The notes beneath the pieces are model-generated. The model saw nothing but the letters and a program-made list of their open reading frames with translations. It searched no databases and was not told the origin of the DNA. From positions 186,001 to 250,000 of the forward strand of contig JADJLP010000001.1 of NCBI GenBank assembly GCA_016710065.1: a stretch of DNA of 64,000 nt. The letters are read 5' to 3'. The stretch comes from Candidatus Ideonella esbjergensis (GTDB taxonomy: Bacteria > Pseudomonadota > Gammaproteobacteria > Burkholderiales > Burkholderiaceae_C). Of this stretch, positions 30,280 through 37,960 are shown piece by piece (the first letter of the stretch is position 1; each line of letters starts with the position of its first letter). Both the position numbers and the translations under genes were made by a program.

Positions 30280-31100
30280 CCGACTTTTCGTCCACTTTGC
30301 CCCTGACCGTGACCCTCCAGCTCGAATTTGCCAGCGTGATCGACACCGGCCGTGCGCGCAGCAACAACGAGGACACGGTCAAGTGTGACCCTGCTCTGGG
30401 CTTGGCCGTGCTCGCCGATGGCATGGGTGGCTACAACGCGGGCGAGATCGCCAGTGACATGGCCGCCACGGTCATGCTGGAGCATCTTTCGCGCTGGATC
30501 TGGGATTGCGAGCAATCGCAATCCGATCTGCAAATCCGTGCCGCGCTCGACCGTGCCGCCCAGGCTGCCAACACCACCGTCTACGAGGCAGCCAACGACC
30601 GCGCCGAATACGCTGGCATGGGCACCACCCTGGTGGCGGCCATGTTCGAGGCGCGGCGCGTGTGGGTGGCGCATGTTGGCGATTCGCGCGCCTACCGCCT
30701 GCGTGGTGGCCAGCTTGAGCAACTCAGCCGCGACCATTCGCTGCTGCAAGAGCAGTTGGACGCAGGCATCCTCACGCCCGAAGAGGCGGCCTACTCCATG
30801 CACCGCAACCTGGTCACGCGCGCGGTCGGGGTGGAGCCCAAGGTGGATCTGGAGGTGCACGCGCACGATCTGCTGGCTGGCGACATCGCCCTGCTGTGCT
30901 CCGACGGCCTGTCAGACATGCTGCCCGACGCCATCATTGCGCAGGTCATGCGCGCCCATGAGGCCTTGGAGCCGATGGCGCAGGCCCTCATAGATGCGGC
31001 CAATGCGGCCGGCGGACGCGATAACATAGCTGTCATACTCGTTCGGGCCAAAGGGGGTTTGCCCCGAACAGGGCGAGCCTGGTGGCCGTTCCGTCGTTGA
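30276..31100 (+). CDS. PP2C-family protein serine/threonine phosphatase
   Basis: A 274-residue metal-dependent phosphatase, the likely eraser for the kinase it overlaps by 4 bases. PP2C motifs in order: DTGRARSNNEDTV (metal Asp region), LAVLADGMGGYNAGEIAS, GMGTTLVAAMFEARRVWVAHVGDSRAYRL, LSRDHSLLQEQLDAG, LVTRAVGVEPKVDLEV, ALLCSDGLSDML and AGGRDNIAVILV. All metal-coordinating Asp are retained. There is no TM helix. The pairing resembles PrkC/PrpC or Stk/Stp systems. Confidence 0.95.
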   Translation: MTDFSSTLPLTVTLQLEFASVIDTGRARSNNEDTVKCDPALGLAVLADGMGGYNAGEIASDMAATVMLEHLSRWIWDCEQSQSDLQIRAALDRAAQAANTTVYEAANDRAEYAGMGTTLVAAMFEARRVWVAHVGDSRAYRLRGGQLEQLSRDHSLLQEQLDAGILTPEEAAYSMHRNLVTRAVGVEPKVDLEVHAHDLLAGDIALLCSDGLSDMLPDAIIAQVMRAHEALEPMAQALIDAANAAGGRDNIAVILVRAKGGLPRTGRAWWPFRR

Positions 31101-31190
31101 ACGGATCGTCGGCCTCGCAACGTACGCGACGAATCGTGGATGAGCGACGCGGGGCGCAAGCCGGCGCACAAAAATAGGTAGAGGATTCCC

Positions 31191-31841
31191 ATGGGCAAGC
31201 TGGTTGTATCTCTCGACAACGTGGTCATCAAAGAGTTCCAGATCACCAAGGATCGGACCACGCTGGGCCGTCGCCCGTACAACGACATCGTCATCGACAA
31301 CCTCGCCGTCAGCGGTGAGCACGCCGTGCTGCTGGCCGTGGGCAACGAGCTCTTCATCGAAGACCTCAACAGCACCAACGGCACCTACATCAACGGCAAA
31401 GCCATCAAGAAGCAGCTGCTGGCCCACAACGACACCGTCGAGATCGGCAAGTACCGCATCAAGTACCTGACCGAAGAAGTGCCCGACTACGAGAAGACCA
31501 TGGTGCTGTCTCCCGGCGCTGCGGGTTCGCATGCCGCTCCTGCCACGCCGCGCTATGCGCCACCGCCCTCGGTGGCCATGCTGCCGGCCTCCATCAAGGT
31601 GCTCAACGGTGGCGCCGCCGGCCGCGAAGTGCTGCTGACCAAGGTGGTCACCACCGTGGGCAAGCCCGGCATGCAGGTGGCCTCCATCGCCAAGCGGCCC
31701 ACTGGCTATGTGCTGTCGCACGTGGAAGGTGCCGGACGCCCGAGCGTCAATGGTGACGAGCTGGTGCAAGACGTGATCTCGCTGAAGAACGGCGACATCA
31801 TCGAGCTGGCCGGCACCCAGATGCAATTCATCCAGGGCTGA
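31191..31841 (+). CDS. FHA-domain protein with second, degenerate FHA-like domain
   Basis: A 216-residue phosphothreonine-binding adaptor. Residues about 20-75 form an FHA domain with the ligand-binding set TTLGRRPYNDIVID (Arg), AVSGEHAVL (Ser-Gly-Glu-His) and DLNSTNGTYINGK (Asn-Ser-Thr-Asn-Gly). A linker with YEKTMVLSPG follows, rich in Ala/Pro. Residues about 135-215 look like another FHA fold (TTVGKPGMQVASIA...SVNGDELVQDVISLKNGDIIEL) but lack the Arg and SxxH. The Thr in the linker could be a substrate of the upstream kinase; this is inference. Its stop overlaps the cyclase start. Confidence 0.9.
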   Translation: MGKLVVSLDNVVIKEFQITKDRTTLGRRPYNDIVIDNLAVSGEHAVLLAVGNELFIEDLNSTNGTYINGKAIKKQLLAHNDTVEIGKYRIKYLTEEVPDYEKTMVLSPGAAGSHAAPATPRYAPPPSVAMLPASIKVLNGGAAGREVLLTKVVTTVGKPGMQVASIAKRPTGYVLSHVEGAGRPSVNGDELVQDVISLKNGDIIELAGTQMQFIQG

Positions 31842-34075
31842 TGCTCCCCCGAGGTCGCGTCGGCCTGTGGCTGGCCTGCGGCCTCTTGGTGCTACTGGGG
31901 GGCTGGCATGCGGCTGTCACGCCGCTGGCCCCGCTCAAGCGCCTGGAATGGCTGAGCGACGACCTGCGCACCCGCGCCCTCGCCGGTGGCACCACCGCCA
32001 CCCACCCTGACATCGTCATCGTCGACATCGACGACGCCAGCCTGCGCGACGCGGGCCGCTGGCCCTGGGGACGCGACCAACTGGCCAGGCTCAGCCGCGA
32101 GTTGCTGGGCCGCCAGCAGGTGGCCGCCCTGGGCTTCGACCTGGTGTTCGCCGAGCCCGACGACGGCGGCCTGGCGGCCCTGCAGTCGCTGGCGGCCACC
32201 GAGCCCGGTTTGAGCGCCCGCTGGCCCGATTGGCAGCGTCGCCTGAACCGCGACACCCCATTTGCCCAGGCGCTCATGGGCCACCCCGTGGTGCTGGGCT
32301 GGTACCTCAACAGCGAAGGCAAGGGCTCGCGTGCTGGCGTGCTGCCTGCCGCAGTGGCCCCTGTGCCAGGGGGTGTCCCCACGCCGGCCCTGCCGCTGTG
32401 GACCGGGTACGCGGCCAACCTGCCAGTGCTGGCTGCCGCCGTGCCACGGGCCGGCTTCTTCAACGCCCAGCCCGACGACGACGGCGTGGTGCGGTCGGTG
32501 GCGGCCGTGGCGCGGGTGGATGGCGCCTTGTACGAATCGCTGGCCGTCGCCTTGTGGCGCCAGGCCACCGGCGGCCCGGCCATGGGCGTGGACTGGCGTG
32601 CCGCCTCGGGCCCGCAGCCAGGGCTGGAGCTGGCCGCCCTGCGGTTCCGGTCTGAAACCACCACCCGAGAACGGCTGGTCTTGCCCGACGAACGCGGCGC
32701 CCTGCGGGTCCCCTACCGCGGCACGGGCGGCCCGGCCGGCGGCAGCTTCCGGTACATCTCGGCCAGCGAGGTGCTGATGGGCCAGTTGGCGGCGGGCGCG
32801 CTGGCCGGCCGCATCGTGCTGGTGGGCAGCTCGGCGCCTGGCCTGGCCGACCTGCGGGCCACGCCCTTGCACCCGTCCATGCCCGGGGTCGAGGTGCATG
32901 CCCATCTGCTGGCCGGCCTGCTGGATGGTGACTTGCCCCAGCGGCCCTCGTGGGCCTCTGGCTATGAGGCCGTGCTGATCGCCACCACCCTGGTGACCGC
33001 CACCGCACTGGCGGTGAGCCTGCCCGCGCCGCTGGCCTTGGCCGGCATGGCCCTGTTCGTGGCCGGGTTGGTGCTGGCCACCGCCTGGGCCCAGGCCAGT
33101 GCGCAAACCGTGCTGCCGCTGGCCAGCGCACTCATCCTGGGCGGCCTGCAGTTCATGCTCGCCATAGGCGGCAATTACTTGCGCGAGTGGCGCCGCCGAC
33201 GCTCGGTGGTGGCGCTGTTTGGCACCTACCTTTCTCCAGAGCGTGTTCGCCAGGTGGTGCGCCAGGGCGGTGCCAACAGCGCCATCACCGCCGAGAACCG
33301 CGAGCTCAGCATCCTGTTCTGCGACCTGCAAGGCTTCAGCGGCATCGCCGAGCGCCTGCCCCCACTGGCCCTGCGCGATCTGCTCAACCGCTATTTCTCA
33401 GAGGCCAGCGCCATCGTGCATGCCCACGGCGGCACGCTCGATAAATTCATCGGCGACGCCGTGATGGCCTTCTGGGGTGCGCCGCTGCCGCAGGCCGACC
33501 ACGCCGTGCGCTCGGTGCGCGCCGCCATGGCCCTGGCCCAGGGCCTGGGCCCGCTCAACCAGCACTTGGCTGAGCAACAGCTGCCGCCGGTGAACTACGG
33601 CATTGGCCTGGCCACCGGCCTGGTCTGCGTGGGCGACCTGGGCTCGCGCCAGCGGCGCAGCTACACGGCCGTGGGCGACGCCGTGAACCTGGCCGCCAGG
33701 CTTGAATCCCTCACCCGCGACGCCGGCGCCAGCCTGCTGGTGGCCGACACCACCCGCGCCGCCTGTGCCCAGCACATGCCTGACGTGGTGTGGTTGGAAG
33801 TAGACGTTTGCCGGGTCAAGGGCCGTGAGCAGCCCGTGACGGTCTTCACACCGCTACAGCCCACAGACCCTGAACGGACGCTGCTGGCGGAACAAGTCGA
33901 CATCTGGCACCTTGCGCTTCATGCCGCCGCACAGCAACATGTCGAGAATGCGCGCGCCCATTTGGCGCGGCTGAATGAATTGACCGTGCAGCATCCCCAC
34001 GCCTCCTCCGCCCTGCTGGGCCGCCTCACCCATCGCCTGTTGGCCCGCTTGGCCACTGCAGGCGGTGTGGCATGA
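31841..34075 (+). CDS. CHASE2-domain class III nucleotide cyclase
   Basis: A 744-residue membrane protein. An N-terminal helix (VGLWLACGLLVLLGGWH) and three helices around residues 365-445 bracket a CHASE2 sensor (DIVIVDIDDASLRDAGRWPWGRDQLARL...DVVRSVAAV-like, GRIVLVGSSAPGLADL). The cyclase domain has both metal Asp residues (D495 in LFCDLQGFSG and D539 in KFIGDAVMAFWG), the purine-contact Lys535, and the Asn/Arg of VGDAVNLAARLES. It should make cAMP or possibly cGMP. Start overlaps the FHA stop; the stop overlaps the phosphodiesterase ATG. Confidence 0.93.
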   Translation: MLPRGRVGLWLACGLLVLLGGWHAAVTPLAPLKRLEWLSDDLRTRALAGGTTATHPDIVIVDIDDASLRDAGRWPWGRDQLARLSRELLGRQQVAALGFDLVFAEPDDGGLAALQSLAATEPGLSARWPDWQRRLNRDTPFAQALMGHPVVLGWYLNSEGKGSRAGVLPAAVAPVPGGVPTPALPLWTGYAANLPVLAAAVPRAGFFNAQPDDDGVVRSVAAVARVDGALYESLAVALWRQATGGPAMGVDWRAASGPQPGLELAALRFRSETTTRERLVLPDERGALRVPYRGTGGPAGGSFRYISASEVLMGQLAAGALAGRIVLVGSSAPGLADLRATPLHPSMPGVEVHAHLLAGLLDGDLPQRPSWASGYEAVLIATTLVTATALAVSLPAPLALAGMALFVAGLVLATAWAQASAQTVLPLASALILGGLQFMLAIGGNYLREWRRRRSVVALFGTYLSPERVRQVVRQGGANSAITAENRELSILFCDLQGFSGIAERLPPLALRDLLNRYFSEASAIVHAHGGTLDKFIGDAVMAFWGAPLPQADHAVRSVRAAMALAQGLGPLNQHLAEQQLPPVNYGIGLATGLVCVGDLGSRQRRSYTAVGDAVNLAARLESLTRDAGASLLVADTTRAACAQHMPDVVWLEVDVCRVKGREQPVTVFTPLQPTDPERTLLAEQVDIWHLALHAAAQQHVENARAHLARLNELTVQHPHASSALLGRLTHRLLARLATAGGVA

Positions 34076-34863
34076 CCCGCCCCGCCGAAGGCCAGATCCG
34101 CGTCCTGGGTTGCTCTGGCTCCATCGCGCAGGGCTGCCGCACCACCGCCTTTCTGCTTGATGACGATGTGCTCATAGACGCCGGCACCGGCGTGGGCGAC
34201 CTCACGCTCGATGAGCTCACCCGCATCGACCATATCCTGCTCAGCCACGCCCACCTCGACCACGTGCTGGGCATCCCCCTGCTGGCCGACAGCGTGATGC
34301 GCCGCCGCCAGGGCCGCCCGCCCATCCAGGTGCATGCCCTGCCGCCAACCCTGGCCGTGCTGCGCCAGCACCTGTTCAACGACCAGCTTTGGCCCGATTT
34401 CACCCGCCTGCCCAGCAGCACCCGCCCCGTGCTGGCCCTGCACGAGCTGCAGATCGGCCAAACCCTCACGCTGGGCCAGCACCAGCGCCGCATCCAGGTG
34501 CTGCCTGCCGTGCACACCGTGCCTGCCGTGGGCTATGCCGTGCATGGCCCCAAGGGCGTGTGGGCCTACACCGGCGATACCGGCCCCAACCCGGCCCTGT
34601 GGCAAGTGCTGCGCACACTGCCGCTGGCGCAACTGGTGATCGAAATCGCCTTCCCCGAGAGCGAGCGTGCCGTGGCCAACGACAGCCGCCACCACTGCCC
34701 CTCCACCCTGGTGGCCGAGCTGGCCCAGGTGCCGGCCGGGGTGCAGGTGCTGCTCACCCACATCAAGCCTGGCGAAATGGACACCGTGCTGGCCGACCTG
34801 GCCGCCCGGCTGCCAGGCCCGATGCCGGTGGCGCTGCAGATGGGGCAGGTTCTGGCGCTCTGA
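34072..34863 (+). CDS. Metallo-beta-lactamase-fold 3',5'-cyclic-nucleotide phosphodiesterase (class II-like)
   Basis: A 263-residue soluble hydrolase. The metal site HxHxDH is intact (LLSHAHLDHVLGIPLL), with further ligands in VHTVPAVGYAV, AYTGDTGPN and LLTHIKPGEMD. The NDSRHHCPSTL region is typical of cpdP/PDE1-type class II phosphodiesterases rather than RNase Z. ATG overlaps the cyclase stop by 4 bases. The adjacency strongly suggests that it degrades the cyclase product. RNase Z-like activity is the main alternative. Confidence 0.85.
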   Translation: MTRPAEGQIRVLGCSGSIAQGCRTTAFLLDDDVLIDAGTGVGDLTLDELTRIDHILLSHAHLDHVLGIPLLADSVMRRRQGRPPIQVHALPPTLAVLRQHLFNDQLWPDFTRLPSSTRPVLALHELQIGQTLTLGQHQRRIQVLPAVHTVPAVGYAVHGPKGVWAYTGDTGPNPALWQVLRTLPLAQLVIEIAFPESERAVANDSRHHCPSTLVAELAQVPAGVQVLLTHIKPGEMDTVLADLAARLPGPMPVALQMGQVLAL

Positions 34864-34930
34864 GCGGCGCCCGCAGCACCCATCTTGCTGATGTTCATCA
34901 GCTTGCGAAGATGCTGCAAAAGACGCACGA

Positions 34931-34950
34931 TCGCATCAAATTTGATGCGA
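34931..34950. promoter_or_regulatory. Perfect 20-bp palindrome, probable vapBC operator
   Basis: TCGCATCAAATTTGATGCGA is identical to its reverse complement. It ends 10 bases before the vapB start codon, where the antitoxin-toxin complex normally binds to repress its own operon. Confidence 0.85.
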
Positions 34951-34960
34951 AAGGCCGATC

Positions 34961-35164
34961 ATGAGAACCACGGTGACGATTGACGACGCCCTGTACCAAG
35001 AGGCCCTTGAGGTCGCCGAACCGGGCATGGACAAGGCCGACCTGTTCCGAGAAGCGATCAAGGCCTTTGTGAGGGTGCAGGCCGCCAAGCGCCTGTCAGC
35101 GCTGGGGGTGGCCATGCCGGAGATGGGCGACATTCCCCGACGCCGCGAGGGCGCCCAGCCGTGA
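34961..35164 (+). CDS. VapB-type antitoxin
   Basis: A 67-residue antitoxin beginning MRTTVTIDDALYQEALEVAE, the ribbon-helix-helix strand and helix of the VapB (DUF2191) group. The C-terminal half, ending MPEMGDIPRRREGAQP, would wrap the toxin active site. It overlaps the GTG of the PIN toxin (GTGA, 35161-35164). The 20-bp palindrome upstream is its likely operator. Because the toxin frame is broken, the antitoxin may be left unpaired. Confidence 0.88.
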   Translation: MRTTVTIDDALYQEALEVAEPGMDKADLFREAIKAFVRVQAAKRLSALGVAMPEMGDIPRRREGAQP

Positions 35165-35540
35165 TACGGGTGCTGGTGGATACGTCGGTCTGGGGCATCA
35201 CTTTCGGCAGCGCAGCGAGGCCTTGGCTAACCTGCTGGCGCTTGACCTGGTTCTGATCCATCCCATGGTCTTGGGCGAACTGGCCTGTGGTACACCGCCA
35301 TCCAGGGAGCAAACCTTGGCCGATCTTGCGCGCCTTCAGCCCACCCAGCAGGCCAGCATGCGGGAAGTGTTGGCCTTCGTGGAGCGCGAACGGCTGTTCG
35401 GTCTGGGTTGCGGCTTGGTAGACACGGCCCTCTTGGCTTCCGCCTTGATGACGCCAGGTGCTGAACTGTGGACGCTGGACAAACGACTGGCGGCCCTGGC
35501 AGAGCGGTTTGGCGTGATGCATCACGCAACGCTCCACTGA
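35161..35540 (+). pseudogene. VapC-type PIN-domain toxin, frameshifted
   Basis: A PIN-domain RNase. The GTG start gives VIRVLVDTSVWG, then the frame is lost at a G run (about 35200-35203). The next frame continues HHFRQRSEALANLLALDLVL. With one G restored the protein is about 126 residues and has the acidic PIN set: Asp in VDTSVW, Glu in VLGELACG, Asp in GLVDTALLASA and Asp in LWTLDKRL. As written it is inactive. Either the toxin died naturally or one base was lost in sequencing. Site-specific tRNA or rRNA cleavage is the family activity. Confidence 0.85.
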
Positions 35541-35614
35541 CGGTCACGCCAAAGCGCGAGGCACTGGATCGGCCGCCTCTACCAAGCCTTGCCGAATGCT
35601 CTCGTGCCCACTAC

Positions 35615-35944
35615 TCAGGCGAACTGCAATTCGATTCTTCCGGCGCGCCGTCGCACAGGGCCAACAACGATCTTCACGTCGCGGCCCAATTTCGCAACCA
35701 ATTCCAGCAACTTGGCTTCACTCACCCCGCGAAACTGCCCCCGGGTGATGCGAGAAACCTTGGCCTGGTCGATGCCAAGCAGGGCGGCGGCGGCGGCTTG
35801 GGTGAGATGCCGCGCTTTGACGGCGCGCGCAATCTCGGCAGCAAGTTGCGACTTGCGCTGCATCTCGGCAGCGTCGGCGTACCCCAGGTCGGCGTAGACG
35901 TTGCTGCTGCCCTCTTCAATCACGATCTCTGGCACGTCGGTCAT
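35615..35944 (-). CDS. XRE-family antitoxin (HigA-like)
   Basis: A 109-residue helix-turn-helix protein, MTDVPEIVIEEGSSNVYADLG onwards. The HTH is LTQAAAAALLGIDQAKVSRITRGQ. The C-terminal KLLELVAKLGRDVKIVVGP is typical of the XRE antitoxins paired with Gp49/HigB toxins. The ATG overlaps the upstream toxin stop (ATGA), so the order is toxin-antitoxin as in HigBA. It may autoregulate from the operator upstream of the toxin. Confidence 0.87.
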   Translation of the reverse strand: MTDVPEIVIEEGSSNVYADLGYADAAEMQRKSQLAAEIARAVKARHLTQAAAAALLGIDQAKVSRITRGQFRGVSEAKLLELVAKLGRDVKIVVGPVRRRAGRIELQFA

Positions 35945-36345
35945 CACGGCGCTCCTTGGGTTGAAAGCCAATCTTCAAAGTCCTGCTTCGCCGCCTTGAG
36001 GCGGGTGTGGATCAGGTTCAGATCCTCTTTGGGCGTCTTGATTCCGCTCTTGGACTTCTTCTGGAAGCAATGCAACACGTACAGCCAACCGGCGAACTTG
36101 ACGGTGTACACGGCCCTGAAGGTATCCCCCCGAAGGTCTTCCACCACCTCCAGCACGCCGGCCGACCCAAACCCGGACAGTGGCTTGACGTCCGGGTGCT
36201 TGCCACCACACTGGGCCACATCAAGGGCATGGCCGAAGACGTCTGCTCTTCGCCCTTGCGCACGCGCTCCATCCTGGCGGCGGCCAGATGTGCAAGCCGA
36301 ATCGAAGTGGCCGTGTTGATGCGCCAGTTGACGGCGTGTATCCAT
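35944..36345 (-). CDS. HigB-like (Gp49 family) toxin, doubtful N-terminus
   Basis: The C-terminal about 100 residues are a clear Gp49/HigB ribosome-dependent RNase: GHALDVAQCGGKHPDVKPLSG, VLEVVEDLRGDTFRAVYTVK and YVLHCFQKKSKSGIKTPKED. The expected N-terminal strand and helix (xWLGDSLxxLRxFPxxAR) is not found in this frame. The ATG at 36345 would give MDTRRQLAHQHGHFDSACTS, unlike relatives. A neighbouring frame reads IRLAHLAAARMERV, hinting at small indels between 36250 and 36310. The toxin is probably degraded or missequenced at its start. Confidence 0.7.
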   Translation of the reverse strand: MDTRRQLAHQHGHFDSACTSGRRQDGARAQGRRADVFGHALDVAQCGGKHPDVKPLSGFGSAGVLEVVEDLRGDTFRAVYTVKFAGWLYVLHCFQKKSKSGIKTPKEDLNLIHTRLKAAKQDFEDWLSTQGAP

Positions 36346-36506
36346 GGCATCCCAGGGTCCACAGGCGCCACCCACCCCTGCTCTTGCTGCCGGCGCCCTG
36401 ACAATTTTTGTCAGCTCCAGCCGGCGGGTGACGCATCTGGGCAGGCAAGGCTGACGCGCTGCGGCACATGGCGTGCAGAAATCACATGAAACAGGCTGAA
36501 AAAAGC

Positions 36507-36522
36507 TGGCACGCGATTCGCA
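36507..36522 (+). promoter_or_regulatory. Sigma-54 (RpoN) promoter of pilA
   Basis: TGGCACGCGATTCGCA matches TGGCACG-N4-TTGCW with a single mismatch. The GG and GC dinucleotides are separated by exactly 10 bases, as required. It lies 81 bases before the pilin start. PilR/PilS-dependent sigma-54 transcription is the known mode for type IV pilin genes. Confidence 0.82.
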
Positions 36523-36602
36523 TTTACCTGTTCGCAACTGACCCGGAATCGATCCTCTTTTCCAACGGTTCAACTGTCAACCCACCCTCAAGGAGCTCAC
36601 AC

Positions 36603-37022
36603 ATGAAGCGCATTCAACAAGGTTTCACCCTGATCGAACTGATGATCGTTGTGGCGATCATCGGCATTCTGGCGGCCATTGCCCTGCCCGCATACCAAGA
36701 CTACATTGCCCGTTCGCAGGTGTCTGAAGCCTTTGTGCTGATTGACGGGCAAAAGACTTTGGTGGCTGAGGCGTGCAACGCTGCGGGCACCTGCACGGGT
36801 TCGAATCCCACGACTTTGGCTGCCACCGGTAAGTACTCGGCGGTTCCTGCCGCCAACGCCGACGGGGTTCTCACCGCCACGATGGGTACGGCAGCGTCGG
36901 GTACAAGCACTTTGGTTGATGGGGAAACGGTAATCGTTACGCCGACCATCGCGGGTGGCGCCATCACCTGGGCGTGCACCGGCACGCTGAAGGGCACAAA
37001 GTGGGCTCCCAAGTCCTGCTGA
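36603..37022 (+). CDS. pilA: Type IV major pilin
   Basis: A 139-residue prepilin. The leader MKRIQQG is cut before FTLIELMIVVAIIGILAAIA, the N-methylated helix with conserved Glu5. The head domain carries two cysteines near the C-terminus (ITWACTGTLKGTKWAPKSC) forming the D-loop. A cysteine pair near residue 57-62 (EACNAAGTCTG) could form an additional disulfide. It is preceded by a strong AAGGAG and a sigma-54 promoter, and is followed by a terminator, so it can be expressed far above the downstream accessory genes. Confidence 0.97.
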   Translation: MKRIQQGFTLIELMIVVAIIGILAAIALPAYQDYIARSQVSEAFVLIDGQKTLVAEACNAAGTCTGSNPTTLAATGKYSAVPAANADGVLTATMGTAASGTSTLVDGETVIVTPTIAGGAITWACTGTLKGTKWAPKSC

Positions 37023-37037
37023 AATTAGGTGCCAATC

Positions 37038-37065
37038 AAAAGGGCTGCTTCGGCAGCCCTTTTTT
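37038..37065 (+). terminator. Intrinsic terminator after pilA
   Basis: AGGGCTGC-TTCG-GCAGCCCT with flanking A and T runs (AAA before, TTTTTT after) gives an 8-bp stem extended by A-T pairs, a UUCG tetraloop and a T tract, a textbook terminator 16 bases past the pilin stop. Confidence 0.92.
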
Positions 37066-37156
37066 CATGAAAACGGGGAAAATTTCGTTGGAGTTGTCGG
37101 AGATTGGGCCTCTGAGCCAAGTCTGCATGGCCCCTCAGACTTTTGCCACGACTTCA

Positions 37157-37960
37157 ATGATGAAGATCCAAGCTATGGCGGCCTATTCGTTCAGACCCAT
37201 CGAATGGAAGAGCCGCTTCAAAGCGAGCTTGATTCACGCCACCATCAGCCTGTTAGTGGCCGCCTTGGTAGGTCTGTTGGTGTTTGGTCTTTGGTTTCCT
37301 GGCGACTACCGCCAGTTTTCTGGTGGCACCGAACTGTTCGAACTGGTGGTGGGTGTCGATCTGGTCATCGGCCCCTGCATCACTTTCGCCGTGTTCAACC
37401 GCCGCAAGTCGATGCGCGCATTGAGTTTCGACTTCGGCGTCATTGCCGTGTTGCAACTGTCGGCGTTGGCCTATGGGCTGCAGATGGTGAGCATTTCACG
37501 CCCTGTGGCCATGGCCCTGGAGGAAGACCGCTTTCGGGTGGTGTCTGCGATGGATGTCTATGAGCCCGAGTTACCCCTGGCCAGCCTCGAATACCGAAGC
37601 TTGTCGATCACCGGGCCCAAACTCGTGCGAAGTGTCATGCCCACAGATCCCGCAGGTCGGTCAGAAGCTCTGACCTTGGCGTTCAGGGGTCACGACATTG
37701 GAACCCGGCCACTTTTGTGGCACCCCTGGAACGATGCAGCGAGGGACGAGGCACTGGCCCATGCCCGGCCGCTGCCCAGCCTGTTCAACAAGCCAACAAC
37801 GGATCAGCGCGCGCTGTCGCTGGCTGTGCGGGCAACAGGCATGCGCGCGGAGCAACTGGTGTTCGTTCCCATGATCACTTTTCGAGGCGACTGGGTTGCA
37901 CTGTTGGATGCAAAGAACGGCAAGCTGGTGGGCTTTGCACAAGCGGATGGTTTCTCGTGA
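37157..37960 (+). CDS. TfpX/TfpZ-like type IV pilin accessory membrane protein
   Basis: About 267 residues. TM1 is ATISLLVAALVGLLVFGLWF and further TM helices follow (LFELVVGVDLVIGPCITFAVF and FGVIAVLQLSALAYGLQMVSI), ahead of a soluble C-terminal domain. The short FWFPGDYRQFSGG-like loop and the DLVIGPCITF segment are typical of the pilin accessory proteins encoded beside divergent pilins; they modulate assembly of their cognate pilin. ATG at 37157 was chosen (two further ATGs follow). The stop overlaps the GTG start of pglL. Base composition is lower in GC than the core genes. Confidence 0.82.
   Translation: MMKIQAMAAYSFRPIEWKSRFKASLIHATISLLVAALVGLLVFGLWFPGDYRQFSGGTELFELVVGVDLVIGPCITFAVFNRRKSMRALSFDFGVIAVLQLSALAYGLQMVSISRPVAMALEEDRFRVVSAMDVYEPELPLASLEYRSLSITGPKLVRSVMPTDPAGRSEALTLAFRGHDIGTRPLLWHPWNDAARDEALAHARPLPSLFNKPTTDQRALSLAVRATGMRAEQLVFVPMITFRGDWVALLDAKNGKLVGFAQADGFS

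Noticed and set aside
36797..36809. GGGTTCGAATCCC looks like a tRNA T-arm.
   Set aside because: It lies in frame inside pilA (CTGSNPTTLAA) and no acceptor, anticodon or D-arm is around it.
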